Source: Chloroflexota bacterium | GTDB taxonomy: Bacteria > Chloroflexota > Anaerolineae > Anaerolineales > Villigracilaceae | Reading direction: 5' to 3' | NCBI GenBank assembly: GCA_016866215.1 | Contig: VGNE01000023.1 | Location: forward strand, 1 to 54,010 | Length of the DNA: 54,010 nucleotides | Shown: piece by piece, positions 32,433 through 39,861 of the stretch | Layout: the number at the start of each line of letters is the position of its first letter | Position numbering within the stretch: the first letter of the stretch is position 1 | Notes under the pieces: generated by a model | What the model saw: the letters and a program-made list of their open reading frames with translations, nothing else | Told to the model about the DNA's origin: nothing | The model's database searches: none | Position numbers and translations under genes: made by a program

Positions 32433-33176
32433 CTACAAAAGACTCCCTGCCGCTTCATCGATCATCCAAACCAGATTTCCATTCACGGGCTGGATTCTCT
32501 GCGCGGGATACACAGCGGGTTTATATTCGCCTTTCAAAACCTTGTGTAACGTCTCTGCCTTGCTGTTGCCTGTCACCAGAAACCAGATTTCACGCGCCTG
32601 GTTGAATACCATCGGCGTCAGGGTGACGCGGTTGGCAGGTCGGTCCTGATAATTAGCCGTCACCGCAAGTGTGGGTGAATCCACGTCAACGGGTGAGCCG
32701 GGGAAGAGGGATGCGGTGTGTCCATCTTCGCCCATGCCGAGAAGTACAAGGTCAAAACGCGGCCAATCGAGCGGCGCTTCGGCGAAAACTTTCAAAGTGG
32801 CGGCGTAGTCTGTTGCGGCCCGTGCAGGCTCGAAGCGCTGCCCTGAGCCTGTCGAAGGGTCCGATTTGATGCGATGGATATTGGTCGCGCCAATGTTATC
32901 GAACCAAACTTTTTTCGCTTGTCCGAAATTGTTACCCGGGTCATCTACCGGCACACAACGCTCGTCGCCCCAGAAAAAATGGACGCGGGTCCAATCCAAA
33001 TTTTCCTTTGCAAGTTTTTCATATAATTTCAGCGGAGTGAACCCGCCTGATAGCACGGTCAGAAATCGTCCGCGTGCTTTTATAGTTTCGTTTGCAATTT
33101 CAATAAAGGATCGTTTTGCAGAGTTACTTAACTCCTCAATATTCATAAATGTTTGAACTGATGGATTTGGTTTCAT
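32433..33176 (-). CDS. pgl: 6-phosphogluconolactonase
   Basis: 247 residues of the DevB/Pgl type. Segments: VLSGGFTPLKLYEKLA, HFFWGDERCVPVDDPGNNFG, DLVLLGMGEDGHTASLFPGS and a Leu-rich C-terminus. It hydrolyses 6-phosphogluconolactone, completing zwf and gnd. An in-frame TCGA-type hairpin at 32841-32859 adds DPSTGSGQRFEP after HRIKS, so the protein is a little longer than usual. It is the first gene of the group; TACAAT lies eight bases upstream of the ATG. Confidence 0.92.
   Translation of the reverse strand: MKPNPSVQTFMNIEELSNSAKRSFIEIANETIKARGRFLTVLSGGFTPLKLYEKLAKENLDWTRVHFFWGDERCVPVDDPGNNFGQAKKVWFDNIGATNIHRIKSDPSTGSGQRFEPARAATDYAATLKVFAEAPLDWPRFDLVLLGMGEDGHTASLFPGSPVDVDSPTLAVTANYQDRPANRVTLTPMVFNQAREIWFLVTGNSKAETLHKVLKGEYKPAVYPAQRIQPVNGNLVWMIDEAAGSLL
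32841..32859. repeat. TCGA-type hairpin in frame in pgl
   Basis: CCCTGAGCCTGTCGAAGGG, read on the minus strand as PSTGSGQ. Confidence 0.8.
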
Positions 33177-33184
33177 AATTTGCG

Positions 33185-33208
33185 ATTGTAACCCATGTGG
33201 ACTAAAAT
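33185..33208. promoter_or_regulatory. Overlapping divergent promoter boxes in a 38-bp intergenic gap
   Basis: TACAAT on the minus strand (33190-33185) lies eight bases before the pgl ATG, and TAAAAT on the plus strand (33203-33208) six bases before the ATG at 33215. Neither gene has a ribosome binding site. Confidence 0.45.
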
Positions 33209-33214
33209 TCGATC

Positions 33215-34060
33215 ATGCTGATTGACCTGAAAAAATTACACTCGCACCGCTTACGGAGCTTTCACCTGCCTCCCGCAAAAAGGCTTTCATCTCCGAACCA
33301 GGCCTTGACTTTCATCAACAAACGTGGTTTCGTTTATTTTTGGCCGATCAAAGGTATAGACCTGCCTTCGTTGTGGACGGCGGTTGCTGGCGAAAGACCT
33401 GTTGCTGATAAACATGACGACCCGGGCCATATCACATGGGGGTGGAAGGATGGTGCGTTGGATAAAAAGGTCTGGTATTACGGCAAAATATTGCGCGGTA
33501 AGGCGACCTTAATCTCTTTGGACGTCGCGCCTTATTTTTATGCGCTCTCCGAAAATTATGGCTCACCTGAAGAGGATTATTTGATCGCCTATCAAGAAGG
33601 GCGGTTAACGCAAGCCTCGAAACAGGTCTACGAAACTTTGCTTGAGCATGGCGCCTTGAACACCCTGGATTTACGCAAGCTGTCAAAATTATCCAATGCC
33701 AAAGATTCTGTTTTCAATAAAGCGCTGGAACAATTACAAAAAGACTTCAAAATTTTACCCGTCGGCGTTGCTCCGGCCGGCGCATGGAAATATTCACATA
33801 TTTATGAAATTGTCACGCGCCATTATCCGAATCTTCCCGAACAGGCGCGTGTGATTAAAGAATCGCAGGCGTGCGCGAAACTGGTCGGGTTGTATTTTGA
33901 TATGGTCGGCGCGGCGCAGTTGCGGGATGTGAATAAATTATTTGACTGGGGGAATGAAGAGACGAAGAAAGTAGTGGGCAGATTGTTGGAAAGTGGGAAA
34001 TTGTCAGTAACCCAACACCCTAAGTATGATGGGGAGTGGATCGCTTTGGCAGGATTATGA
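33215..34060 (+). CDS. AlkZ/YcaQ-related winged-helix protein
   Basis: 281 residues. NKRGFVYFWPIKGIDLPSLWTAVAG, DDPGHITWGWKDGALDKKVWYYGK and ISLDVAPYFYALSENYG are segments I associate with AlkZ-related proteins (winged-helix DNA glycosylase superfamily). The C-terminal half holds two winged-helix-like units (LRKLSKLSNAKDSVFNKALEQLQKD and EETKKVVGRLLESGKLSV). The catalytic QxQ motif of true YcaQ is not seen, so glycosylase activity is doubtful. The transcript may be leaderless. Confidence 0.6.
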   Translation: MLIDLKKLHSHRLRSFHLPPAKRLSSPNQALTFINKRGFVYFWPIKGIDLPSLWTAVAGERPVADKHDDPGHITWGWKDGALDKKVWYYGKILRGKATLISLDVAPYFYALSENYGSPEEDYLIAYQEGRLTQASKQVYETLLEHGALNTLDLRKLSKLSNAKDSVFNKALEQLQKDFKILPVGVAPAGAWKYSHIYEIVTRHYPNLPEQARVIKESQACAKLVGLYFDMVGAAQLRDVNKLFDWGNEETKKVVGRLLESGKLSVTQHPKYDGEWIALAGL

Positions 34061-34283
34061 TTCGTTTTATTTTATGTGCAAGTTTACTTTTTCCTCCTGA
34101 GTGGACTCTCCTTCAGTATCCTCTCACGGATCGTATTACTTGAAACTTTGAGCATCTTTTTCCCCCTTCATTAGGAGATATGAAACCTTTTTGAATCGGC
34201 CTGCGTATATCCCCATAGGCTTACCAGTTCACAAAAAATGTTATACACTAATGCTGAAACCAACAACTTAGGAGAATGTAAGT
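34061..34283. other. Intergenic region with a possible promoter
   Basis: TTACCA and TATACA separated by 15 bases near 34223-34249 (GTTATACACTAATG) are the only promoter-like signal for the membrane-protein genes that follow. Otherwise I see nothing. Confidence 0.3.
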
Positions 34284-34814
34284 ATGAACAAACATGGTCG
34301 TTCCCAACTTGCGCTTGGCGTCATCCTCATTTTGCTCGGCGCGTGGTTCCTGCTGGATAAATCCGTGCCAGCCTTTCATGCCTTCTTTGACAAATATGCC
34401 GAATGGCCGTTCAACCTGTTTTTGATCGGCGCTGCGATCTTTCTCCTGGCGCTGGTGCTTGGCCAGCCGGGACTCGCCGTCCCCGCTGCAATTGTCGCGG
34501 GGCTTGGCGGCATTTTCTACTATCAGGAAGCCGCCAACGACTACAGTTCATGGTCCTATATGTGGGCGCTTATCCCAGGTTTTGTGGGAGTAGGGAGTGT
34601 CCTTGCCGGCTTGCTGGGCGAAAACACCGCGCACAATATCAAACGCGGACTTAACCTGATGGTCATCAGCGCCGTATTATTCCTGGTCTTCTCATCCTTC
34701 CTCGGTGGATGGGCATTGCTCGGGAATTTCGGCCCGGCCATCCTCTTGATTTTACTTGGCGTATGGGTGCTTGGAAGCGGGCTGTATCGCTCTTTCCGCA
34801 AACAAGGAGAATAA
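34284..34814 (+). CDS. Membrane protein with LiaI/LiaF-like transmembrane pairs
   Basis: 176 residues, five or six hydrophobic helices; the start GRSQLALGVILILLGAWFLLDK resembles the LiaI-LiaF-like (DUF5668) region. TAGGAGAATGTAAGT before the ATG is a ribosome binding site. First of three related consecutive genes; probably envelope-stress or membrane-organisation proteins, but function is unknown. Confidence 0.7.
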   Translation: MNKHGRSQLALGVILILLGAWFLLDKSVPAFHAFFDKYAEWPFNLFLIGAAIFLLALVLGQPGLAVPAAIVAGLGGIFYYQEAANDYSSWSYMWALIPGFVGVGSVLAGLLGENTAHNIKRGLNLMVISAVLFLVFSSFLGGWALLGNFGPAILLILLGVWVLGSGLYRSFRKQGE

Positions 34815-34815
34815 C

Positions 34816-35613
34816 ATGCGGCGCCATCAATTGGTCTGGGGCATTGCTCTGATCCTGTTTGGCGGGTTGATGCTTGCCAACGCCATGGGGTTTAGACTGC
34901 CGAATGGTATGTCGCTCATGGAGCTATTTTGGCCCTTCATTCTTATCCTTGGGGGTATTTGGGTGCTTGCCAGTGTTTTCTTCCGCGGCCATATTGAATT
35001 GCAAAACGCGTCTGTTGAACTTCAAGGCGCAAGTTCCGCAAATCTCAAGATCAATCATGGTGCGGGTGAGTTGAAAATTCACAGCGGCGCGAATGTCAAT
35101 GAATTGGCGCATGGCTCCTTTTCAGGGGGGTTGGATTACAAAGCCAACCGAAACGGAGACAGGCTCGAGGTCCGCATGAGACCCGCAAGAGATGTCATGG
35201 ATTTTCCATTTTTTGGTCCTCGTCATCAACTTGATTGGGATATCGCGCTAAATGCTGAAATTCCGATTACGCTAATCATGAACCTTTGGGCGAATAAATC
35301 CGTGATTGATCTGCGTGATATGGAAATTACAGAATTGAAATTGGAAACGGGCGCAAGCGACACTCATTTGACCTTACCCTCGCGCGGCCGCTTCCGTGCG
35401 GACCTCGACCTTGGTGCGGCATCGTTGGAAGTCATTGTCCCCGAGGGTCTCTCTGCCCGAATCCGCGCCTCGCTTGGCGCGGCGAACATGCATATTGACA
35501 AGTCTCGATTTCCGGGGCAAGGAAGTTTCTATCAATCACCTGATTATGAAACCGCCGCCAATGCCGTAGATATGACCATTGACGCAGGCGCGGCTTCCAT
35601 CAAAGTAAGGTAG
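34816..35613 (+). CDS. LiaF-like protein: two transmembrane helices plus beta-solenoid domain
   Basis: 265 residues. Two helices (LVWGIALILFGGLMLANAMG and MELFWPFILILGGIWVLASVFF) are followed by a beta-rich domain with repeated SSANLKINHGAGELKIHSGA, LETGASDTHLTLP and LGAASLEVIVPEG. This is typical of DUF4097/LiaF-like adhesin folds. Start chosen at the ATG at 34816 after AAGGAGAATAAC, 2 bases behind the previous stop. Confidence 0.75.
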   Translation: MRRHQLVWGIALILFGGLMLANAMGFRLPNGMSLMELFWPFILILGGIWVLASVFFRGHIELQNASVELQGASSANLKINHGAGELKIHSGANVNELAHGSFSGGLDYKANRNGDRLEVRMRPARDVMDFPFFGPRHQLDWDIALNAEIPITLIMNLWANKSVIDLRDMEITELKLETGASDTHLTLPSRGRFRADLDLGAASLEVIVPEGLSARIRASLGAANMHIDKSRFPGQGSFYQSPDYETAANAVDMTIDAGAASIKVR

Positions 35614-35650
35614 GTTGGGTTTCCAATCCGACAACATGAAAGGAGTTTAT

Positions 35651-36412
35651 ATGAAACGATTTGATCCGCGAATTGTATTTGGATTATTACTTTTGGTCGG
35701 CGGCGGGCTTGCGCTGGCGCAGGCCATGGGCTATCTCAAAAACGCCTCGGATATTTTTTGGGGTGGTTTATTTCTCGCAGTTGGGTTGGTGTTTCTCACA
35801 TTGCTTTTCGGCGGGCATTGGTGGAGCGCGTTCCCGGGTTTCACACTTGTTGGGCTTGGCGCATTGATCCTGCTCCCCAACTCACTTGACGAGTTTGGCG
35901 GTGCGATCTTCCTTGGCGGTATTGCGCTTTCGTTTTGGTATGTGTACTTCACCAGTCGTATTGAACGTTGGTGGGCCTTAATTCCAGCCGGCGTGCTGAC
36001 TGCACTTGCGCTGGTGGTGGTCGCATCTTCAAAATTCGAAGAATATTCCGGAGCAGTTTTCCTGGGTGGGATTGGGCTTGCTTTTTTTGGGGTATACCTC
36101 ACGAACACGTCAGAGCGCTGGTGGGCGTTGATCCCCGGCGGAGTCTTATCCACGCTTGCAGGCGTAACGATCGCCGCAGAAAAGTTTGGTGATTTTCAAA
36201 CAGCTGGCTTTTTCTTTTTCGGGCTGGCGCTTACTTTTTTGCTCGTTGCAGTGTTAGCCAGGATGAGCTGGGCATACTGGCCTGCTGCTGTGTTGAGCGT
36301 AATGGGTATATTAGGAATCGCAGCGCTTTTGGATTTTGCCAATTATATTTGGGCATTCTTTTTAATCGCGGCTGGCGGGTTTGTTCTTTTTAGATACTTC
36401 ACCAGAAAATAA
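35651..36412 (+). CDS. Polytopic membrane protein with internal repeats
   Basis: About 253 residues. The start RFDPRIVFGLLLLVGGGLALAQAMG is again LiaI-LiaF-like. The middle contains three similar units of about 50 residues (RIERWWALIPAGVLTALALV, SERWWALIPGGVLSTLAGV, and an earlier GHWWSAFPGFTLVGLGALI), so it arose by internal duplication. AAAGGAGTTTAT precedes the ATG at 35651. Probably co-transcribed with the two preceding genes. Confidence 0.75.
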   Translation: MKRFDPRIVFGLLLLVGGGLALAQAMGYLKNASDIFWGGLFLAVGLVFLTLLFGGHWWSAFPGFTLVGLGALILLPNSLDEFGGAIFLGGIALSFWYVYFTSRIERWWALIPAGVLTALALVVVASSKFEEYSGAVFLGGIGLAFFGVYLTNTSERWWALIPGGVLSTLAGVTIAAEKFGDFQTAGFFFFGLALTFLLVAVLARMSWAYWPAAVLSVMGILGIAALLDFANYIWAFFLIAAGGFVLFRYFTRK

Positions 36413-36526
36413 TCAGTACTACCATGTAATTGGCGTTCTATAGCGCCACGCAAAGCGTTGCGATAAAGAGCGCAACCTGCGCATGGCTCTCTCGTGATCT
36501 ACTGATAATGCACATATCCATTTGAG

Positions 36527-36564
36527 AATCAACCTCCCCGCACATATGCGGAGAGGTTGATTTT
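36527..36564. terminator. Bidirectional intrinsic terminator
   Basis: AATCAACCTC (36527-36536) and GAGGTTGATT (36553-36562) pair, with CCGCA/TGCGG inside. It is followed by TTTTATT and preceded by A-rich sequence, and lies between convergent genes. Confidence 0.85.
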
Positions 36565-36585
36565 ATTGCCTGTCCTCACTGGTAA

Positions 36586-37305
36586 TTATTTTGCTTCAAC
36601 CACTTCTACATCCGGAAAGAATTGATGCACGGTGCCTGCCACCCAGCCATGCAAGGTGGATGGCAGGAGCGGGCAATTCAGACACGCGCCTCCCAATTTC
36701 ACCTCGAGGATATGTCCATCAAATGAAATGTATTCCACAGTGCCGCCATGATATTGTTCGATATAGGCGCTCAGGTTTTCGATCAAATGCCGCAGTGGAT
36801 CATTGGCAGGCGTTGACTCAGTTGTTGCCATGTTTTTTTCTCCTGTCGTTTCCTTGTGGCTGGAGTTTAATAACGACTGGATCTGCATGGACGCATTTCC
36901 CCAGCGCGGGGAAACGATTCGCGCAAGCCGATCCATGAAGATCCTGCCGGTTTCTGGGTGTTCCTCGACCATTTTCCGTAATTGATTTCCGCGAATTCGA
37001 ATTGCCTCGATCTCCGACTCGCTGATGATGCTTGAAGTGTACATTGGATTTCCAACCACTGCCGACCAGCCAAATACATCCCCTGCGCGCAAACGGGCCA
37101 AGATGATCGCGGGTCCGTCATAGGGTTTGTATTGGATCACTGCCTCCCCTTTAAGAAGCAGGTAGAGGTATTGTGCAAAATCGCCCTTTTCAAAGATGAC
37201 CGTTCCAGTTTCACAGGCAAAGGACTCAAAAAGAGGTTTGAGCAATGCTATTTGAGCAGTCTCCAAACCTTGAAAGAGCGGGAGTCGAGGTAATGCATCC
37301 AACAT
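36586..37305 (-). CDS. Fusion of a cyclic-nucleotide-binding domain with a NifU-like Fe-S scaffold domain
   Basis: 239 residues. Residues 1-130 form a Crp-like cNMP-binding beta-roll (LPLFQGLETAQIALLKPLFE, GTVIFEKGDFAQYLYLLLKGEA, ARLRAGDVFGWSAVVG) without a helix-turn-helix. A short linker leads to a NifU C-terminal-like domain (HLIENLSAYIEQYHGGTVEYI, VKLGGACLNCPLLPSTLHG) with the CxxC of Fe-S scaffolds. An in-frame ATG at 36831, with GGAGAAAAAAAC just before it, could give a separate NifU-like protein of about 81 residues. The redox domain may respond to the nucleotide-binding part; the combination is not one I know. Confidence 0.75.
   Translation of the reverse strand: MLDALPRLPLFQGLETAQIALLKPLFESFACETGTVIFEKGDFAQYLYLLLKGEAVIQYKPYDGPAIILARLRAGDVFGWSAVVGNPMYTSSIISESEIEAIRIRGNQLRKMVEEHPETGRIFMDRLARIVSPRWGNASMQIQSLLNSSHKETTGEKNMATTESTPANDPLRHLIENLSAYIEQYHGGTVEYISFDGHILEVKLGGACLNCPLLPSTLHGWVAGTVHQFFPDVEVVEAK
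36829..36846 (-). promoter_or_regulatory. Internal ribosome binding site and start codon in the cNMP-NifU gene
   Basis: GGAGAAAAAAACATG on the minus strand, in frame with the surrounding gene, at the exact junction of the two domains. Confidence 0.55.
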
Positions 37306-37463
37306 TTGAATAAATGTTACTCAAAGTCTGGACAAGTTGCCAGTATCTTATATCCTAATGTGAATGACATTTATCCTTATTGAAATTCCATCAATTTTAT
37401 TAGGTTATACTTTGTGAAATAAGGAATTTTTAGCAAAGACAATATTTCAATGACGGAAATAAT

Positions 37464-38030
37464 ATGACCAAAAATCCACAGCCTGCTCCTCGGCGTTTTA
37501 TTGCCAGGTTGTTGATCGGAACCGGACTCATTTCAGTCGGAACGATATTCTTCCTCCTGTTGAATGATCCAGCCCCCGCTTCAAAACAGGATTTTTCAGC
37601 TGTTCCGGCAAAAGTTGATTTTTCCGCCCCCGAGCTGACTCTCGAAGACCTTTCCGGAAACCCTGTAACTTTGAGAGATTATCGAGGGAGCGTTGTGTTG
37701 ATTAACCTCTGGGCGACCTGGTGTCCCCCCTGCGGGGAAGAGATGCCCACTTTACAGGCTTTTTATGAAAAATATAAATCACATGGTTTTGTATTGATTG
37801 CCATCAATCAGGAGGAACCTCTCGAAACCGTGGCCCCTTTTGTCGAGGAGTTCGGTCTCACATTTCCTGTTTGGCTTGATATGGATTATCAAGCTCAGCG
37901 GGAATTCAATACAATCGGGTTACCCAGTTCGTATGTAATTGATCGTAACGGAAAAGTTAGACTGATATGGATGGGTGGAATATCTGCAAAGAATCTTGAA
38001 AAATTTGTACCGGATATCATTTTGGAGTAA
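37464..38030 (+). CDS. TlpA/ResA-like membrane-anchored thioredoxin
   Basis: 188 residues. N-terminal anchor (LLIGTGLISVGTIFFLLL, about 15-33), then a thioredoxin fold with WATWCPPCGEEMPTLQAFY, whose CPPC is the redox site, and the cis-proline segment GLPSSYVIDRNG. It reduces disulfides outside the membrane, for example in cytochrome maturation or sporulation-like roles. It lies in a divergent arrangement to the cNMP-NifU gene; TATACT at about 37410 may be part of its promoter. No cytochrome c maturation genes are nearby. Confidence 0.85.
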   Translation: MTKNPQPAPRRFIARLLIGTGLISVGTIFFLLLNDPAPASKQDFSAVPAKVDFSAPELTLEDLSGNPVTLRDYRGSVVLINLWATWCPPCGEEMPTLQAFYEKYKSHGFVLIAINQEEPLETVAPFVEEFGLTFPVWLDMDYQAQREFNTIGLPSSYVIDRNGKVRLIWMGGISAKNLEKFVPDIILE

Positions 38031-38038
38031 CATACAGT

Positions 38039-38207
38039 GACTCCACTGCAAAAACCTTTTTTACCGCGAAGACCGCAAAGAACACGAAGAAGTTCTTAAG
38101 ATTTTAAAGAATCAAGCGGAGAATCTTTAAGAAAATCTTCGCGATTTTATTTTTTTTTCGCGACCTTCGCTTCTTCGCGGTAAAGAGTCCTTTTTGCAGT
38201 AGACTCA
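38039..38207. repeat. Large nested palindrome with CGCGAAG arms
   Basis: Outer arms ACTGCAAAAA (38046-38055) and TTTTTGCAGT (38191-38200), next arms TTACCGCGAAG (38061-38071) and CTTCGCGGTAA (38173-38183). The inside consists of CGAAGA/AAGAAC near-repeats. Confidence 0.8.
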
Positions 38208-38271
38208 TACAGTGTTACTCTTGAAAATCTATCACAACCGCGAAGATTTTTCGCGCGTAAGAGACGTTCTC

Positions 38272-38298
38272 CCCTGGCACTGCCCGCCAGGGCAGGTG
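38272..38298. repeat. 27-bp hairpin, intergenic copy
   Basis: Differs at one base from the in-gene copy at 13165-13191; arms CCCTGGC and GCCAGGG. Confidence 0.85.
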
Positions 38299-38367
38299 TA
38301 ACGTCGGCGGGGTTAGAGAACCCCTGTTACGCGATTGGTTCCTTTTTGGTTGCGGCTGGAAGCCGCG

Positions 38368-39861
38368 CTATGGGAAACTGCCGCTAATGGATGTGTCGGC
38401 ATCTCCGCATTCGCAGGCTGTGACAACTGCACTGCCTTTTTGGAGAGTGCCCAAATATGCACGGCTTCCGTTGCGTGCGACCCATCCGTTCAGTGTGAAT
38501 GGAATGGCGCTATCGGCGGGGATCCATTCACCGTTATATTTTCGCGCCACATGGATGTGTGACCCAGTGGAACTACCGCCCTCGCAGGAGGGATAACCGA
38601 TGGACTCCCCTGCCTTTAAATCCGAGCCAAGCGGCGCCCGTTGTCTTGCCGCAAGGTGCAGGTAAAAGATAACCCAGCCTGTCTGCTCATTTCCATCTTT
38701 GTCAAGATCCAGCGCAAGTCCCTCGGAGCCTGAGCGCACAACGAGTCCATCCGCCATGGCTGTGGCGTATAGCTCACCCTGGACGGTGACGCAGCCCGAT
38801 TCTTCACCCGGCGGGGCTATATCCAATGCGGCGAGAGGTTCACCTGTGCCCCAGCCGGTGTGAGGACCTCCGGTTAATGACCAGACCTGATCGTATTGAA
38901 AAGGCAGCCTGAAATCCGGTTGTTGTAAACTACCGGGGATGAGTGTGAACGATTCCTCCCATGGGTTGCCGAAAAGCTTCACGTATGTCAGAAGCAGTCC
39001 ATTGGGTCCGACAGCGAGCGCGTATTCGTTCCCTGAAAATACTTTGGCATAATAATATTGGAGTGCAGCAGATGCCGCGTTTTGCCACGGATCCGGGCGG
39101 ATCAATATTTGATTGGCATCTTCGAATTCAATCAGCGAGCCGAGCCGCCAGCCATAATATCCGTTATTGAGGGTATTGGCGGCGATCACAAGTTGAAGAT
39201 AGGGGGTTTCCCAAAATTTGCGCGAAAGCCCGAGGAGATTCCCTCCTGTAGGCATTTCCGGGTCCGATAAGGCGCCGCCCTGATATTCAAGTATGGCCAA
39301 TAGGAGACGGGGGGAAATGCTGTAATTAATCGCAATGTAATCCACCATTTCCGCGCCGGAGCGCCATTTCCCATTGGCGTATACCCGATGCTTCCTTAAC
39401 CAACCCGGATACGACTCGACAAATGCAGCAGTGTTGAAGCCTGAACTTGTCGGGCCGTTTACAAAAGCATGATCCGGGATGATCTGAAAGGGGCTCGCCC
39501 ACAGTGCCAGGTAGTAGATCGGAATTTTCATGGGCATGCCGGGGGGCATGGTTGTGGTATCAAGCGGGATTTGCGGATTGGCGGAAAGTATTTCCTCTAC
39601 ACTAGTATTGAAGCGTAATGCCAGAGCCGGGAGTGTATCGCCGGTTTGTGCGGTGTAGTCAACCATTTCACCGGGTTTAAATTTCGTCCGTGTTGGTAAG
39701 GGAGTTGGATTTAAGGCAGGATTGAAAACACTCCCAGGTTGTTCAGGTGTGGCTGCGGAGTATATATTTTCAGGCAATTGAAGACTGCAGGATGAAACCA
39801 ATAATGTGGCGCCTGCAAAGACCGTATAAAAAAACTTCAATGATTTTATTGTTTTATTCAT
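38368..39861 (-). CDS. LysM-M23-like lipoprotein, paralogue 1
   Basis: About 497 residues. Lipoprotein signal ending TLLVSSCS (lipobox Cys about residue 26), then a LysM domain (YTAQTGDTLPALALRFNTSVEEIL), a central helical region (ISPRLLLAILEYQ) and a C-terminal M23-like domain. In that domain GGPHTGWG...AALDIAPP and GSHIHVARKYNGEW carry the His, Asp and HxH ligands of M23 zinc peptidases. The His-to-Asp spacing is wider than in lysostaphin-type enzymes. Probably a cell-wall hydrolase. Start chosen at 39861 (MNKTIKS); it overlaps the end of the upstream paralogue by 8 bases. Confidence 0.75.
   Translation of the reverse strand: MNKTIKSLKFFYTVFAGATLLVSSCSLQLPENIYSAATPEQPGSVFNPALNPTPLPTRTKFKPGEMVDYTAQTGDTLPALALRFNTSVEEILSANPQIPLDTTTMPPGMPMKIPIYYLALWASPFQIIPDHAFVNGPTSSGFNTAAFVESYPGWLRKHRVYANGKWRSGAEMVDYIAINYSISPRLLLAILEYQGGALSDPEMPTGGNLLGLSRKFWETPYLQLVIAANTLNNGYYGWRLGSLIEFEDANQILIRPDPWQNAASAALQYYYAKVFSGNEYALAVGPNGLLLTYVKLFGNPWEESFTLIPGSLQQPDFRLPFQYDQVWSLTGGPHTGWGTGEPLAALDIAPPGEESGCVTVQGELYATAMADGLVVRSGSEGLALDLDKDGNEQTGWVIFYLHLAARQRAPLGSDLKAGESIGYPSCEGGSSTGSHIHVARKYNGEWIPADSAIPFTLNGWVARNGSRAYLGTLQKGSAVVTACECGDADTSISGSFP

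Larger units (their letters stand above)
38031..38367. other. Gene-free 337-bp gap filled with repeat elements
   Basis: Contains a 169-base nested palindrome (38039-38207) and a 27-bp hairpin copy (38272-38298). No coding region is credible. Confidence 0.75.
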
